Shown: one piece after another, positions 1-6,322 of the stretch | Layout: each line of letters starts with the position of its first letter | Numbering within the stretch: the first letter of the stretch is position 1 | Source of the DNA: Bacillota bacterium | GTDB lineage: Bacteria; Bacillota; Clostridia; Acetivibrionales; DSM-1351 | Assembly: GCA_023436515.1 (NCBI GenBank) | Contig: JAEZIV010000172.1 | Coordinates: forward strand, 1-10,733 | DNA: 10,733 bases | Direction: 5' to 3' | The notes under the pieces: model-generated | What the model was told of the DNA's origin: nothing | The model's database searches: none | Seen by the model: the letters and a program-made list of their open reading frames with translations, nothing else | Made by a program: the position numbers and the translations under genes

Positions 1-1
1 C

Positions 2-790
2 ATCAGGCTCATACCCCAGCTACTGGGCAACAGCGGTGCGGACTTCCGGAATTTCGCTTCGGCCATTGTGGGGCTTGGCTACAAGGTAATAAACTGGAAT
101 ATCGGCTGCCCCTTCCCCATGGTCACTAATAAGCTAAAGGGCTCGGGTCTTTTGCCGTACCCTGACAAAATAAAGGAATTCCTCGAGGCTGTTTGTTCCG
201 ATAACAGTTTTATTCTCACTGTTAAGATGAGACTTGGTATGGACTGCACAGAACAAGGTTTGCGTGTAATTGAAGTCCTTAATGACTATCCTCTGGGGGG
301 AGTAATAATTCACGCAAGAACCGGAATTCAAATGTACACCGGCAAGGTTGACCTGAACTCCTTTGACTCTCTTTCAGCAGCCTGCAGGCACGAAATTACC
401 TATAACGGTGATATATACTCCTACAACGATTTTATGAGCTTAAGCCAACGCTTTCCCGGGATCAAAAGCTATATGCTTGGCCGCGGCGCTCTGCGGGACC
501 CCTTCCTCCCCGGAAGAATAAAAGGAGAGCAGATCCCTCAGGCTGAAAAACCCGGTTTGATATGGAAGCTTCATGAGGAGCTGTTCGGCTACTACAGGAG
601 CAGGCTTTCAGGGGACAAGCATTTGTGCGACAAGATGAAGGAGTTCTGGTCCTATATGAGCATTCATATGGACACCACCGGAAAGTTTATGAAGAAAATT
701 AAAAAGTGCAATAATTCCGCTGCTTATCTTGATGCCGTAAACATGCTTTTTAATAAGGACTGCCAGTGGATGGAAGCACCTCTGAGGTAG
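2..790 (+). CDS. tRNA-dihydrouridine synthase family protein, 5' end missing
   Basis: This FMN-dependent enzyme reduces a uridine in tRNA to dihydrouridine. The reading frame is open from base 2, so the gene begins before the window; the GTG at 68 is internal and not a start. The visible 262 residues lack roughly the first 60-70 of a usual 310-350 residue Dus protein, including the N-terminal flavin-binding strand. Visible family marks are the PQLLGNS strand, the NWNIGCPFPMV motif whose Cys (codon 107-109) is the expected catalytic acid, the VKMRLGMD strand, the HARTGIQMYTGKVD segment that contacts flavin and RNA, NGDIYS, and the phosphate-binding MLGRGALRDPFL loop. It ends with TAG inside the 3' end of the convergent MFS gene. 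Which Dus subgroup (A, B or C-like) it belongs to cannot be decided without the start. It is a housekeeping gene, unlikely to be linked to the sugar operon. Confidence 0.9.
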   Translation: MRLIPQLLGNSGADFRNFASAIVGLGYKVINWNIGCPFPMVTNKLKGSGLLPYPDKIKEFLEAVCSDNSFILTVKMRLGMDCTEQGLRVIEVLNDYPLGGVIIHARTGIQMYTGKVDLNSFDSLSAACRHEITYNGDIYSYNDFMSLSQRFPGIKSYMLGRGALRDPFLPGRIKGEQIPQAEKPGLIWKLHEELFGYYRSRLSGDKHLCDKMKEFWSYMSIHMDTTGKFMKKIKKCNNSAAYLDAVNMLFNKDCQWMEAPLR

Positions 791-2088
791 CGGGAAATAA
801 GCTTGACCATTAGTACACCTGCTATAAGCACAAGGGCTGCAAACAAAAATAACAACTGCACATTACCGATAGCTATTCCTAGAATACTGCCTTTAAAATT
901 TTGAGTTAGATTAAGCAGCATTGATCCTACAAGGGTACCACTGAAACCGAAAATACCGTTAACTGCCGAGGAAAACCCCAAATAAACCGTCTTGTTTTCT
1001 GAAGGTGCATATATATATTGTATATTGTTAATACAGATGTTCATTCCTGATGCTACAGCACCACTTATTATATGAGCTATGGGGAGCAGTACAAGGAAGG
1101 TGCTTCTATTGGTCCAGAACCATATAACAAAGCATAGTACCTGAAGCAGCAGCAGCACCTTAAGAAGGTAAAGCCAGGATTTTCTGTCTGCCAGCCTTCC
1201 CCAGTACCTCACAGATAATACACTTGACACTGATGCAACTACAGCCAGTAGGGTTATAAGTCCGTAATTAAGCTGGAGCTGGGAGCGCATATAAACGGCA
1301 GTAAAGGGTGCCGCCAGCTGGAAGCCTATGTTCCAGATTATCAGTATAAGTGATATCAGCATATATTTTTTATTTTTTATGGGGAGTGTCAGTACGCTAC
1401 TTAATTTAAAGCTGCTTTTTGTTACAGAATTCTTGGGTTCCTTTATCCTTGAGAATATTACAAAATTAATAAATGCAATGAAAATAACAAAGGTATACAA
1501 TATGACAAATCCCCTGAGCTGATTTCCCCCTCTTTCGAAACTGTCGAGGACCTGTCCCATTATCAGTGTTATGACTGTTACAGCTGCCAGCACAATGGAC
1601 TCTCTTTTACCAAAATAGTGGCCCCGGATTTTTTCAGGAGTTATGCTCAATATCCAGGCTTGTGAGGCGGGTATTGTGAAGGATAAAATCAAATTGGCGG
1701 TTGCGAATATAAATATCAGCAGTATTATTCGGGAGGTATGCCCTGTTTGTATAAAAGGTACAATGATCATACAGCCCAGCAGCAGTCTGCCAATAAAGCA
1801 TAACAGGCAGGTGAGGAGCTTTCTGTTCTCCATTTTTTCATATATGACAGGAGAAAAGGCAGTTATTATTCCGGTCAGAACCGGAACGGCTGCAATTATC
1901 CCTGTTATTTGGTCTTCTGCTCCCAAATATTTTGCAAACCCTACCAAAAAGGCGCCGCTGGTTAGTGTAAAAATGCTTCGGGCAGTACAACCCTCATATA
2001 CGGAAATATTCCTCGAGGTCTGCATTTCGGTCTCGCTCAAAGGACTGTTGTTATAATATATTTTTTTAAGTTTTTCAGCTATACCCAT
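724..2088 (-). CDS. MFS transporter, 12 predicted membrane helices
   Basis: This is a 454-residue inner-membrane secondary transporter of the major facilitator superfamily; the substrate is unknown. Hydrophobic segments lie near residues 38-56, 61-83, 90-113, 120-139, 164-182, 192-213, 241-264, 276-295, 306-325, 330-350, 368-392 and 405-432, giving two six-helix halves joined by a polar loop around 214-240. The loop after helix 2 (YEKMENRKLL) is a degenerate copy of MFS motif A. The matching loop after helix 8 (GRLADRKSW) is better preserved. The ATG at 2088 has GGAGG four bases upstream. The gene lies 133 bases after the sugar operon on the same strand but behind a terminator. It could carry the operon's sugar or be an unrelated drug or metabolite exporter. 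Its last 22 codons overlap the dus gene, so the basic tail after helix 12 may be a chance extension. Confidence 0.88.
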   Translation of the reverse strand: MGIAEKLKKIYYNNSPLSETEMQTSRNISVYEGCTARSIFTLTSGAFLVGFAKYLGAEDQITGIIAAVPVLTGIITAFSPVIYEKMENRKLLTCLLCFIGRLLLGCMIIVPFIQTGHTSRIILLIFIFATANLILSFTIPASQAWILSITPEKIRGHYFGKRESIVLAAVTVITLIMGQVLDSFERGGNQLRGFVILYTFVIFIAFINFVIFSRIKEPKNSVTKSSFKLSSVLTLPIKNKKYMLISLILIIWNIGFQLAAPFTAVYMRSQLQLNYGLITLLAVVASVSSVLSVRYWGRLADRKSWLYLLKVLLLLQVLCFVIWFWTNRSTFLVLLPIAHIISGAVASGMNICINNIQYIYAPSENKTVYLGFSSAVNGIFGFSGTLVGSMLLNLTQNFKGSILGIAIGNVQLLFLFAALVLIAGVLMVKLISRYLRGASIHWQSLLKSMFTASR

Positions 2089-2131
2089 GCTGCCTCCATT
2101 ATGCGAAGAGTACTATATCCAGCCCTTTAGC

Positions 2132-2161
2132 CTTATATTGCTTCATTGTGTGTATTGAAAA
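2132..2161 (-). promoter_or_regulatory. possible promoter of the MFS gene
   Basis: On the minus strand there is a -35-like TTTTCA (2156-2161), an 18-base spacer and a -10-like TATAAG (2132-2137), about 45 bases before the MFS start. The -35 box shares bases with the T-run of the operon terminator. Another -10-like hexamer, TATAGT, lies at 2112-2117 but lacks a -35 box. The match is weak and rests on position and resemblance only. Confidence 0.3.
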
Positions 2162-2196
2162 AGGGAAGGGACAAGGCAGAATTTTTGCCTTGCCCC
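2158..2196 (-). terminator. rho-independent terminator of the sugar operon
   Basis: On the minus strand an 11-base arm (2196-2186, GGGGCAAGGCA) and its partner (2178-2168, TGCCTTGTCCC) pair fully in RNA with one G-U, around a 7-base loop. A five-base spacer and five T residues (2162-2158) follow. It sits 25 bases after the stop of the mutarotase gene, where the operon transcript would end. The plus strand has no T-run after the stem, so it works in one direction. The spacer before the T-run makes it slightly imperfect. Confidence 0.75.
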
Positions 2197-2221
2197 AAAA
2201 GCTGAAGTATGCTATCCGAGT

Positions 2222-2653
2222 TTACTCTACAACAACACCCTTTTTGAGAATAATATTGGCATATAGTGCAGCCTCACTTGTGGCAATAACTGCATAAGCA
2301 CTCTTTGTCCTTTCATAAAAGGCAAATCTTTCAATATTCTCAATCTTATTGTTTTTAGGCTCGTGCTTGTTTATGATTTCCTTATATACATCCCATATGG
2401 GAGTCTCAACAGTATCCCCAGGTACTACCTCCATCAGGGCTACCGGTTTTTCAACATATGGGTCAAGTGGGAAGAACTTTAGTATTGCATCAAGTATTTC
2501 CGGTACCCCATGACCATCCAATCTAATTACCTTTTTACCAAAGGTACAAGCAGGAAAATTTCCGTCTGCTATGACTATTTCATCACTGTGCCCCATCTCC
2601 ATAAGTGTTTTCAGGAGTTCAGGGGTCAGTATTGAAGGAATTCCCTTTAACAT
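2222..2653 (-). CDS. fucU: RbsD/FucU family sugar mutarotase (FucU-like)
   Basis: Members of this family speed the exchange of alpha and beta anomers of free aldoses such as L-fucose, D-ribose or D-galactose, in the cytoplasm and usually as ring-shaped oligomers. The 143 residues are the normal length for FucU (about 140). Marks are the start MLKGIPSILTPELLKTLMEMGH with the conserved His22, the following DEIVIAD with Asp30, and the C-terminal FAFYERTKSAYAVI segment followed by ANIILKKGVV, a pattern typical of FucU rather than RbsD. The ATG at 2653 has GGAGG five bases upstream. It is the last gene of the operon, 41 bases after the aldo/keto reductase, with the terminator behind it. A mutarotase implies that the operon handles an unphosphorylated aldose in the cell. 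The true sugar is unknown; fucose is not implied because no fucose isomerase or aldolase is present. Confidence 0.88.
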   Translation of the reverse strand: MLKGIPSILTPELLKTLMEMGHSDEIVIADGNFPACTFGKKVIRLDGHGVPEILDAILKFFPLDPYVEKPVALMEVVPGDTVETPIWDVYKEIINKHEPKNNKIENIERFAFYERTKSAYAVIATSEAALYANIILKKGVVVE

Positions 2654-2694
2654 AAAACCTCCATTACCGCGAGCGGTTGATTTAATTATATTGA

Positions 2695-3708
2695 TTATTT
2701 TGTTATTTCACCATTTATATCCCAGAGATCTGTCCAGTCCTTTGAACCCTCCCAGAGGAATACCTGCCCCTTAATCAGTCTGCAGTTCTTGTCAACGCCT
2801 TCAATTCTCTTCATTTCTTCTTCAGTTAACGGATCTTCTACTGCACAGCGAAGATTGCTTGCATACTCGTTTCTGTATATTGAGAAAGGGATTGGAGTCT
2901 GGCCTCTCTGAACAGCCCACTTGATGCAAATTACAGCAGGGTGCACATTATGAGCCTTCGCGATCTCAACTATAACCGGTTCCTGTATGTCAACATAGTC
3001 ATCGGCAGTCTTGTCGCGATCAGGACGTGTTGGAGAGCCTATTGGGCAGAAGCCTATTGGCTGTATACCGTTTTCAAGTACAAACTTGAACAGTTCTGGC
3101 TGCTGGAAGCAAGGATGTAATTCCATTTCAATAGCAGATGGCATAATAGAGCAATACTTGATCAATTCCTTCAGCTTTGGAATAGTCATGTTTGAAGCAC
3201 CAATATGTTTTACATAGCCTGCCTTCTGAAGTCTTTCCATCTGATACCAGGTTTCCATGTACTGCTCTATTGAGAAAGGTCTAGCGTCAGGATTGTGATA
3301 ATCCGGTGCTGCGCCCTTTGGATGGAAGTTTCTGAAAGGCCAGTGTACAAAGTAGAGATCGATGTAGTCCAGCTTCAAATCCTTTAAGGATTTTGCACAG
3401 GAGAGCAATACATCACCCTTTCCATGCATGTCATTCCAAACCTTAGAGGTTATAAACAGCTCTTCCCTTTTAACTCCTGAGTTCATTACTTCCTGAAAAA
3501 CATCTCCGATTAAGTGCTCATTGCCATAAACAGATGCACAGTCAAAAAGTCTGTAGCCAACTTCAGCTGCACCCTTTACCGCGGCTGCAATATCTTCGGC
3601 TGTGAATCTGTCGGAACCAAAGGTTCCCATACCAATACCCGGCATTTTGTCACCGCCGCGCAGAATTCTTTGTGGAACCAGATTTGGGTTTATAACGTCG
3701 TTACTCAT
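2695..3708 (-). CDS. aldo/keto reductase, aldose-reductase-like
   Basis: This cytoplasmic NAD(P)H-dependent oxidoreductase has the AKR (beta/alpha)8 fold and 337 residues, near the usual 280-330 with a short C-terminal extension. The catalytic tetrad is complete: Asp56 and Tyr61 in FDCASVYGNE, Lys89 in ITSKVWN and His122 in YFVHWPF. GASNM (near 195) and EMELHP (near 220) are the usual substrate and cofactor pocket strands, and KWAVQRGQTPIPFS is the conserved region before the nucleotide-binding loop. The ATG at 3708 has an AAAGGAG site nine bases upstream. It is the fourth gene of the operon, 55 bases after the GatZ-like gene. With a mutarotase, a polyol dehydrogenase and a kinase next to it, the likely job is reducing an aldose to its polyol, or the reverse. 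The substrate and the choice between NADH and NADPH cannot be read with certainty. Confidence 0.9.
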   Translation of the reverse strand: MSNDVINPNLVPQRILRGGDKMPGIGMGTFGSDRFTAEDIAAAVKGAAEVGYRLFDCASVYGNEHLIGDVFQEVMNSGVKREELFITSKVWNDMHGKGDVLLSCAKSLKDLKLDYIDLYFVHWPFRNFHPKGAAPDYHNPDARPFSIEQYMETWYQMERLQKAGYVKHIGASNMTIPKLKELIKYCSIMPSAIEMELHPCFQQPELFKFVLENGIQPIGFCPIGSPTRPDRDKTADDYVDIQEPVIVEIAKAHNVHPAVICIKWAVQRGQTPIPFSIYRNEYASNLRCAVEDPLTEEEMKRIEGVDKNCRLIKGQVFLWEGSKDWTDLWDINGEITK

Positions 3709-3763
3709 AATTTAAATCTCCTTTAATATATTATTTTTTTACTCATTAAGCACCAGTTTATTA

Positions 3764-5077
3764 CTACTTCGCTTTTGTGGCATAGAGGTAATCGTCAATG
3801 CAGTTTACTACTCTATCCTTTAAAAGGCTTTCAGGAAAATTTTTCAACTGACCGTTCCTTACCTTGATATATTGCAGGGGCATATATTGACTTATTAATG
3901 TCAACGGAATGGCAGTTGAACTCAGATTTGCCAGCAGTTTTTGTATTGAAGCCCTGACACTGCTCTCAGGCAAATAGTACCTGCAACGGTCTGACAAACT
4001 GTACCGTCTGGCAAAGCTCAGCCTTTCCTCAGAACCATGATAATGCTTTTTCCAATTGTCGGGCTGTGCAAGCATAGCATCATCCAGAACCTTTATAAGG
4101 TCTGACAATTGAACCTCACTGTTGTTTTTAAACATTTCATTTTCAATTAAGCTCAGAGCAAAAAGTCCTTCTCTCAAGGCAAAGGTAAGTGCCGGGCCTA
4201 CCTTTAATATTGCTATTCCATCCTCAACCATCTGTCTAAGGGCTATAGGCGTCTGGTAATCGGTTGAGTGTCCTTCAAAAATCAGACCGGGATATTTGCT
4301 GATGTTCCGGCATAGCTCGGCTGCTGCTTCACGGTTGTACTCATGTATGGAATCATCACCGAATTCAACTCCCGGCTGAACCACGACAGCTATTACATTC
4401 TCCCAGGCCTTTTCAAGCTTCAGCTTGTAGAAGGCTTTCTTAAAGGTGTCAACGGTAGCTTCAAAATCCTCCACCTTAGTAACCTGTATACCCTCTTCCT
4501 CCTCCTGGCTTCCACCGGGAATAGGCACTTCACTGCCCACAACATACACGGGCTGCACAGCTTCAGGATTACTCAGGAGCAATTGCTCATATGCTTCCTC
4601 GGCAACCTTGCACAGGAGGGCTCCTCTTTCTGCTATTATTTCAGTTTCAAGCTTTTCCTTTGAGTTATCGTCTCCCAGATGCATGCTTGTATCAATATGT
4701 ATTTTTGTAAACCCTGCCAGCACGTACTGCTTGAGCAGTTCACAGGACTTCTCCATGGCGGCTGCAGAAGGCTCGTTCTTCCAGGTCAAGGGGCCCAGAT
4801 GGTCTCCTCCGAGAATTATTCGGTTCCTTGGAAATCTGATTTTATCTGCCAGCGAGTATACAAAATCCCTGAAATCAGCGGGCTGCATACCTGTGTAGCC
4901 CCCATACTGATTTACCTGATTTGCTGTGGCTTCTATCAGGACATAATCATTGCCTTCCAACGCTCTCTCCATTACTGCTTCTATTACAAATTCATTTGCA
5001 CTGCAGGCAGAATATATTCCTGCAGGCTTGCCCTGCTTCTGCAAGGCTACCAGTTGTTTCAAATAATGCTGTTCCAC
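3764..5077 (-). CDS. GatZ/KbaZ family protein (tagatose-bisphosphate aldolase subunit Z-like)
   Basis: This 437-residue TIM-barrel protein is collinear with E. coli KbaZ and GatZ. Shared segments are GIYSACSANEFVIEAV (20-35), EATANQVNQYGGYTGM, the GGDHLGP loop (90-96), KIHIDTSM (125-132), GSEVPIPGG (181-189), VVQPGVEFGDD (232-242), FEGHSTDYQT (267-276), KVGPALTFALRE and LISQYMPLQY near the end. The Asp and His residues in these loops resemble the metal site of class II aldolases. In E. coli, GatZ and KbaZ support the catalytic GatY and KbaY aldolase subunits; no such partner is encoded here. Some stand-alone members of the family have been reported as ketose C4-epimerases, which would fit this operon, but that is inference. 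The start is a GTG with AGGGGGT just upstream; no better ATG is near. It lies 44 bases after the dehydrogenase gene. Confidence 0.87.
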   Translation of the reverse strand: MEQHYLKQLVALQKQGKPAGIYSACSANEFVIEAVMERALEGNDYVLIEATANQVNQYGGYTGMQPADFRDFVYSLADKIRFPRNRIILGGDHLGPLTWKNEPSAAAMEKSCELLKQYVLAGFTKIHIDTSMHLGDDNSKEKLETEIIAERGALLCKVAEEAYEQLLLSNPEAVQPVYVVGSEVPIPGGSQEEEEGIQVTKVEDFEATVDTFKKAFYKLKLEKAWENVIAVVVQPGVEFGDDSIHEYNREAAAELCRNISKYPGLIFEGHSTDYQTPIALRQMVEDGIAILKVGPALTFALREGLFALSLIENEMFKNNSEVQLSDLIKVLDDAMLAQPDNWKKHYHGSEERLSFARRYSLSDRCRYYLPESSVRASIQKLLANLSSTAIPLTLISQYMPLQYIKVRNGQLKNFPESLLKDRVVNCIDDYLYATKAK

Positions 5078-5121
5078 GTTAACCCCCTATTTTAGCCTAT
5101 TTCAATATACTTAAAGCAAAA

Positions 5122-6168
5122 TTAATCATTTACAATTAATATTTTTCCTTTTACACTTCCAGGTACCTTAAACATATCAAAACCGTCTTTTATACTTTTT
5201 AAAGGAACTCTCTTAAATACAAAGCTATCATCAAACTTTAATTCTCCTGTGGAGAAGTAGTGTGCGGTAAGCTCCCACTCCTTACCCGGGAATGGTGCAC
5301 TATAGGACATCCAGGAGCCGGTCAGCTTGAATTCCTTTCTATTCATGTTTTCAAACAACCTCGGTGTAAAGACAAGATCCTTGGTGGGTGTTCCGATAAA
5401 GCAGACACCGGCCTTATTTCCTGCTATTTCAAAGGCAAGCTTCATGGTTATGTCCACACCTGCTGTTTCGTAAACAAAACCAAAACCCCTTTTGTTTGTT
5501 AACTCATCAACCTGCTGTCTGAAGTCCTTATCCAGAGTGTTTATAGTAACATCGGCACCCAGCCTTTTTGCTAAAGCCAGCCTGTCATTGTCTATATCAA
5601 ATACAAATACTCTTTTAGCTCCGAATATCCTTGCCCATTGAGCTGTGAACATACCCACAGTTCCGCCTCCGAGGATAGCAACGTCCTCTCCTCCGCGATA
5701 ATCCGCGCATAAGAGTCCATGTAGTGCCACTGTAGAGGGCTCAAAAAATGCTCCCTGCTCAAAGGATACACTGCTGTCAAACTTAACAACATTTCTTTCA
5801 GGCATCTTGACATATTCTGCAAAGCTTCCATTTTGTCTGGAGCCTATAAAGCTATAATGCTTGCATAAAGCATAATTTCCCTTTTGACAGTCCTCACACT
5901 TCAAGCATGGTACAAGAGGCACTCCTGCTACTCTGTCACCAACTGCCACTGAAGTAACCCCTTCTCCTACTTCTGCAATCTCACCTGAAAACTCATGTCC
6001 CAGCACTATGGGAAAGAAGTGGGCCCCATCACCCAGTACTCTTGGTATGTCTGAGCCGCAAATTCCTGTTGCTCTGACTTTTACCAGAACCTCTCCCTTT
6101 CCGGGTTGAGGAGTTGGTATTTCCTCATATCTTAAATCGTCCTTAGCATGCAATACTCCTGCCTTCAT
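5122..6168 (-). CDS. zinc-dependent polyol dehydrogenase, GatD (galactitol-1-phosphate dehydrogenase) like
   Basis: This medium-chain alcohol dehydrogenase oxidises a polyol to a ketose with NAD+. The 348 residues match the family length (E. coli GatD has 346). The catalytic zinc site shows Cys37 with Asp40 (GICGSD), His58-Glu59 (LGHEFSG) and Glu143 (FFEPSTVALH). The structural zinc ligands are Cys88, 91, 94 and 102. The nucleotide motif is GGGTVG (167-172), and Asp191 at the end of the second strand points to NAD+. GSRQNGSFAEYV and GSWMSYSAPFPGKEW are close to GatD. The frame is open to a TTG at 6231, but the ATG at 6168 has AGGAGGG six bases upstream and opens with the family's first strand, so it was chosen. 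No PTS is present to supply galactitol-1-phosphate, so a free polyol such as galactitol, arabitol or sorbitol is more likely. The leader before it holds a duplicated piece of the kinase gene. Confidence 0.9.
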   Translation of the reverse strand: MKAGVLHAKDDLRYEEIPTPQPGKGEVLVKVRATGICGSDIPRVLGDGAHFFPIVLGHEFSGEIAEVGEGVTSVAVGDRVAGVPLVPCLKCEDCQKGNYALCKHYSFIGSRQNGSFAEYVKMPERNVVKFDSSVSFEQGAFFEPSTVALHGLLCADYRGGEDVAILGGGTVGMFTAQWARIFGAKRVFVFDIDNDRLALAKRLGADVTINTLDKDFRQQVDELTNKRGFGFVYETAGVDITMKLAFEIAGNKAGVCFIGTPTKDLVFTPRLFENMNRKEFKLTGSWMSYSAPFPGKEWELTAHYFSTGELKFDDSFVFKRVPLKSIKDGFDMFKVPGSVKGKILIVND

Positions 6169-6234
6169 TTCGACCCTCCTATTTAATTCTGACTTCACAA
6201 TTGTTGAGTTAACCTTGCCTAGCTGCTTCAACCA

Positions 6235-6322
6235 GCTATATTTTTTTGCATTGTATCCTTTAGCTTTTCATCTAGTCCCACTGACTGCTATATTTTTTGC
6301 ATGGTATCCTTTAGCTTCTCAT
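6235..6322. repeat. near-identical direct repeat of the kinase gene's 3' end
   Basis: Bases 6235-6271 and 6287-6322 are near-identical direct copies about 52 bases apart, differing by two substitutions and one extra T in the first copy. The right copy encodes the kinase's last residues EKLKDTMQKI and its stop. The left copy, downstream in transcription, lies in the gap before the dehydrogenase gene. It would read EKLKDTMQKNIAG and stop, but it has no start or ribosome binding site of its own. It looks like a tandem slippage duplication or the scar of a small rearrangement. It has no visible coding role. Confidence 0.85.

Noticed and set aside
2666..2677. Small palindrome ACCGC-GA-GCGGT before the mutarotase gene, similar in place to the hairpin before the response regulator
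   Set aside because: As RNA it can form only about four pairs around a four-base loop; too weak and short to call a regulatory element.
4446..4898. Long plus-strand open frames opposite the GatZ-like gene, and similar ones at 6624-7346 opposite the kinase
   Set aside because: They lie antisense to genes with clear family motifs, show no recognisable protein features and have no good ribosome sites; they are shadows of the real genes.
5592..5831. Minus-strand 79-residue open frame within the dehydrogenase gene
   Set aside because: It is in another frame of a well-supported gene and lacks any motif or start signal.
6169..6231. N-terminal extension of the dehydrogenase to a TTG at 6231
   Set aside because: The extra 21 residues do not fit the family, and the ATG at 6168 has an excellent AGGAGGG site and matches the usual start of GatD-like proteins.
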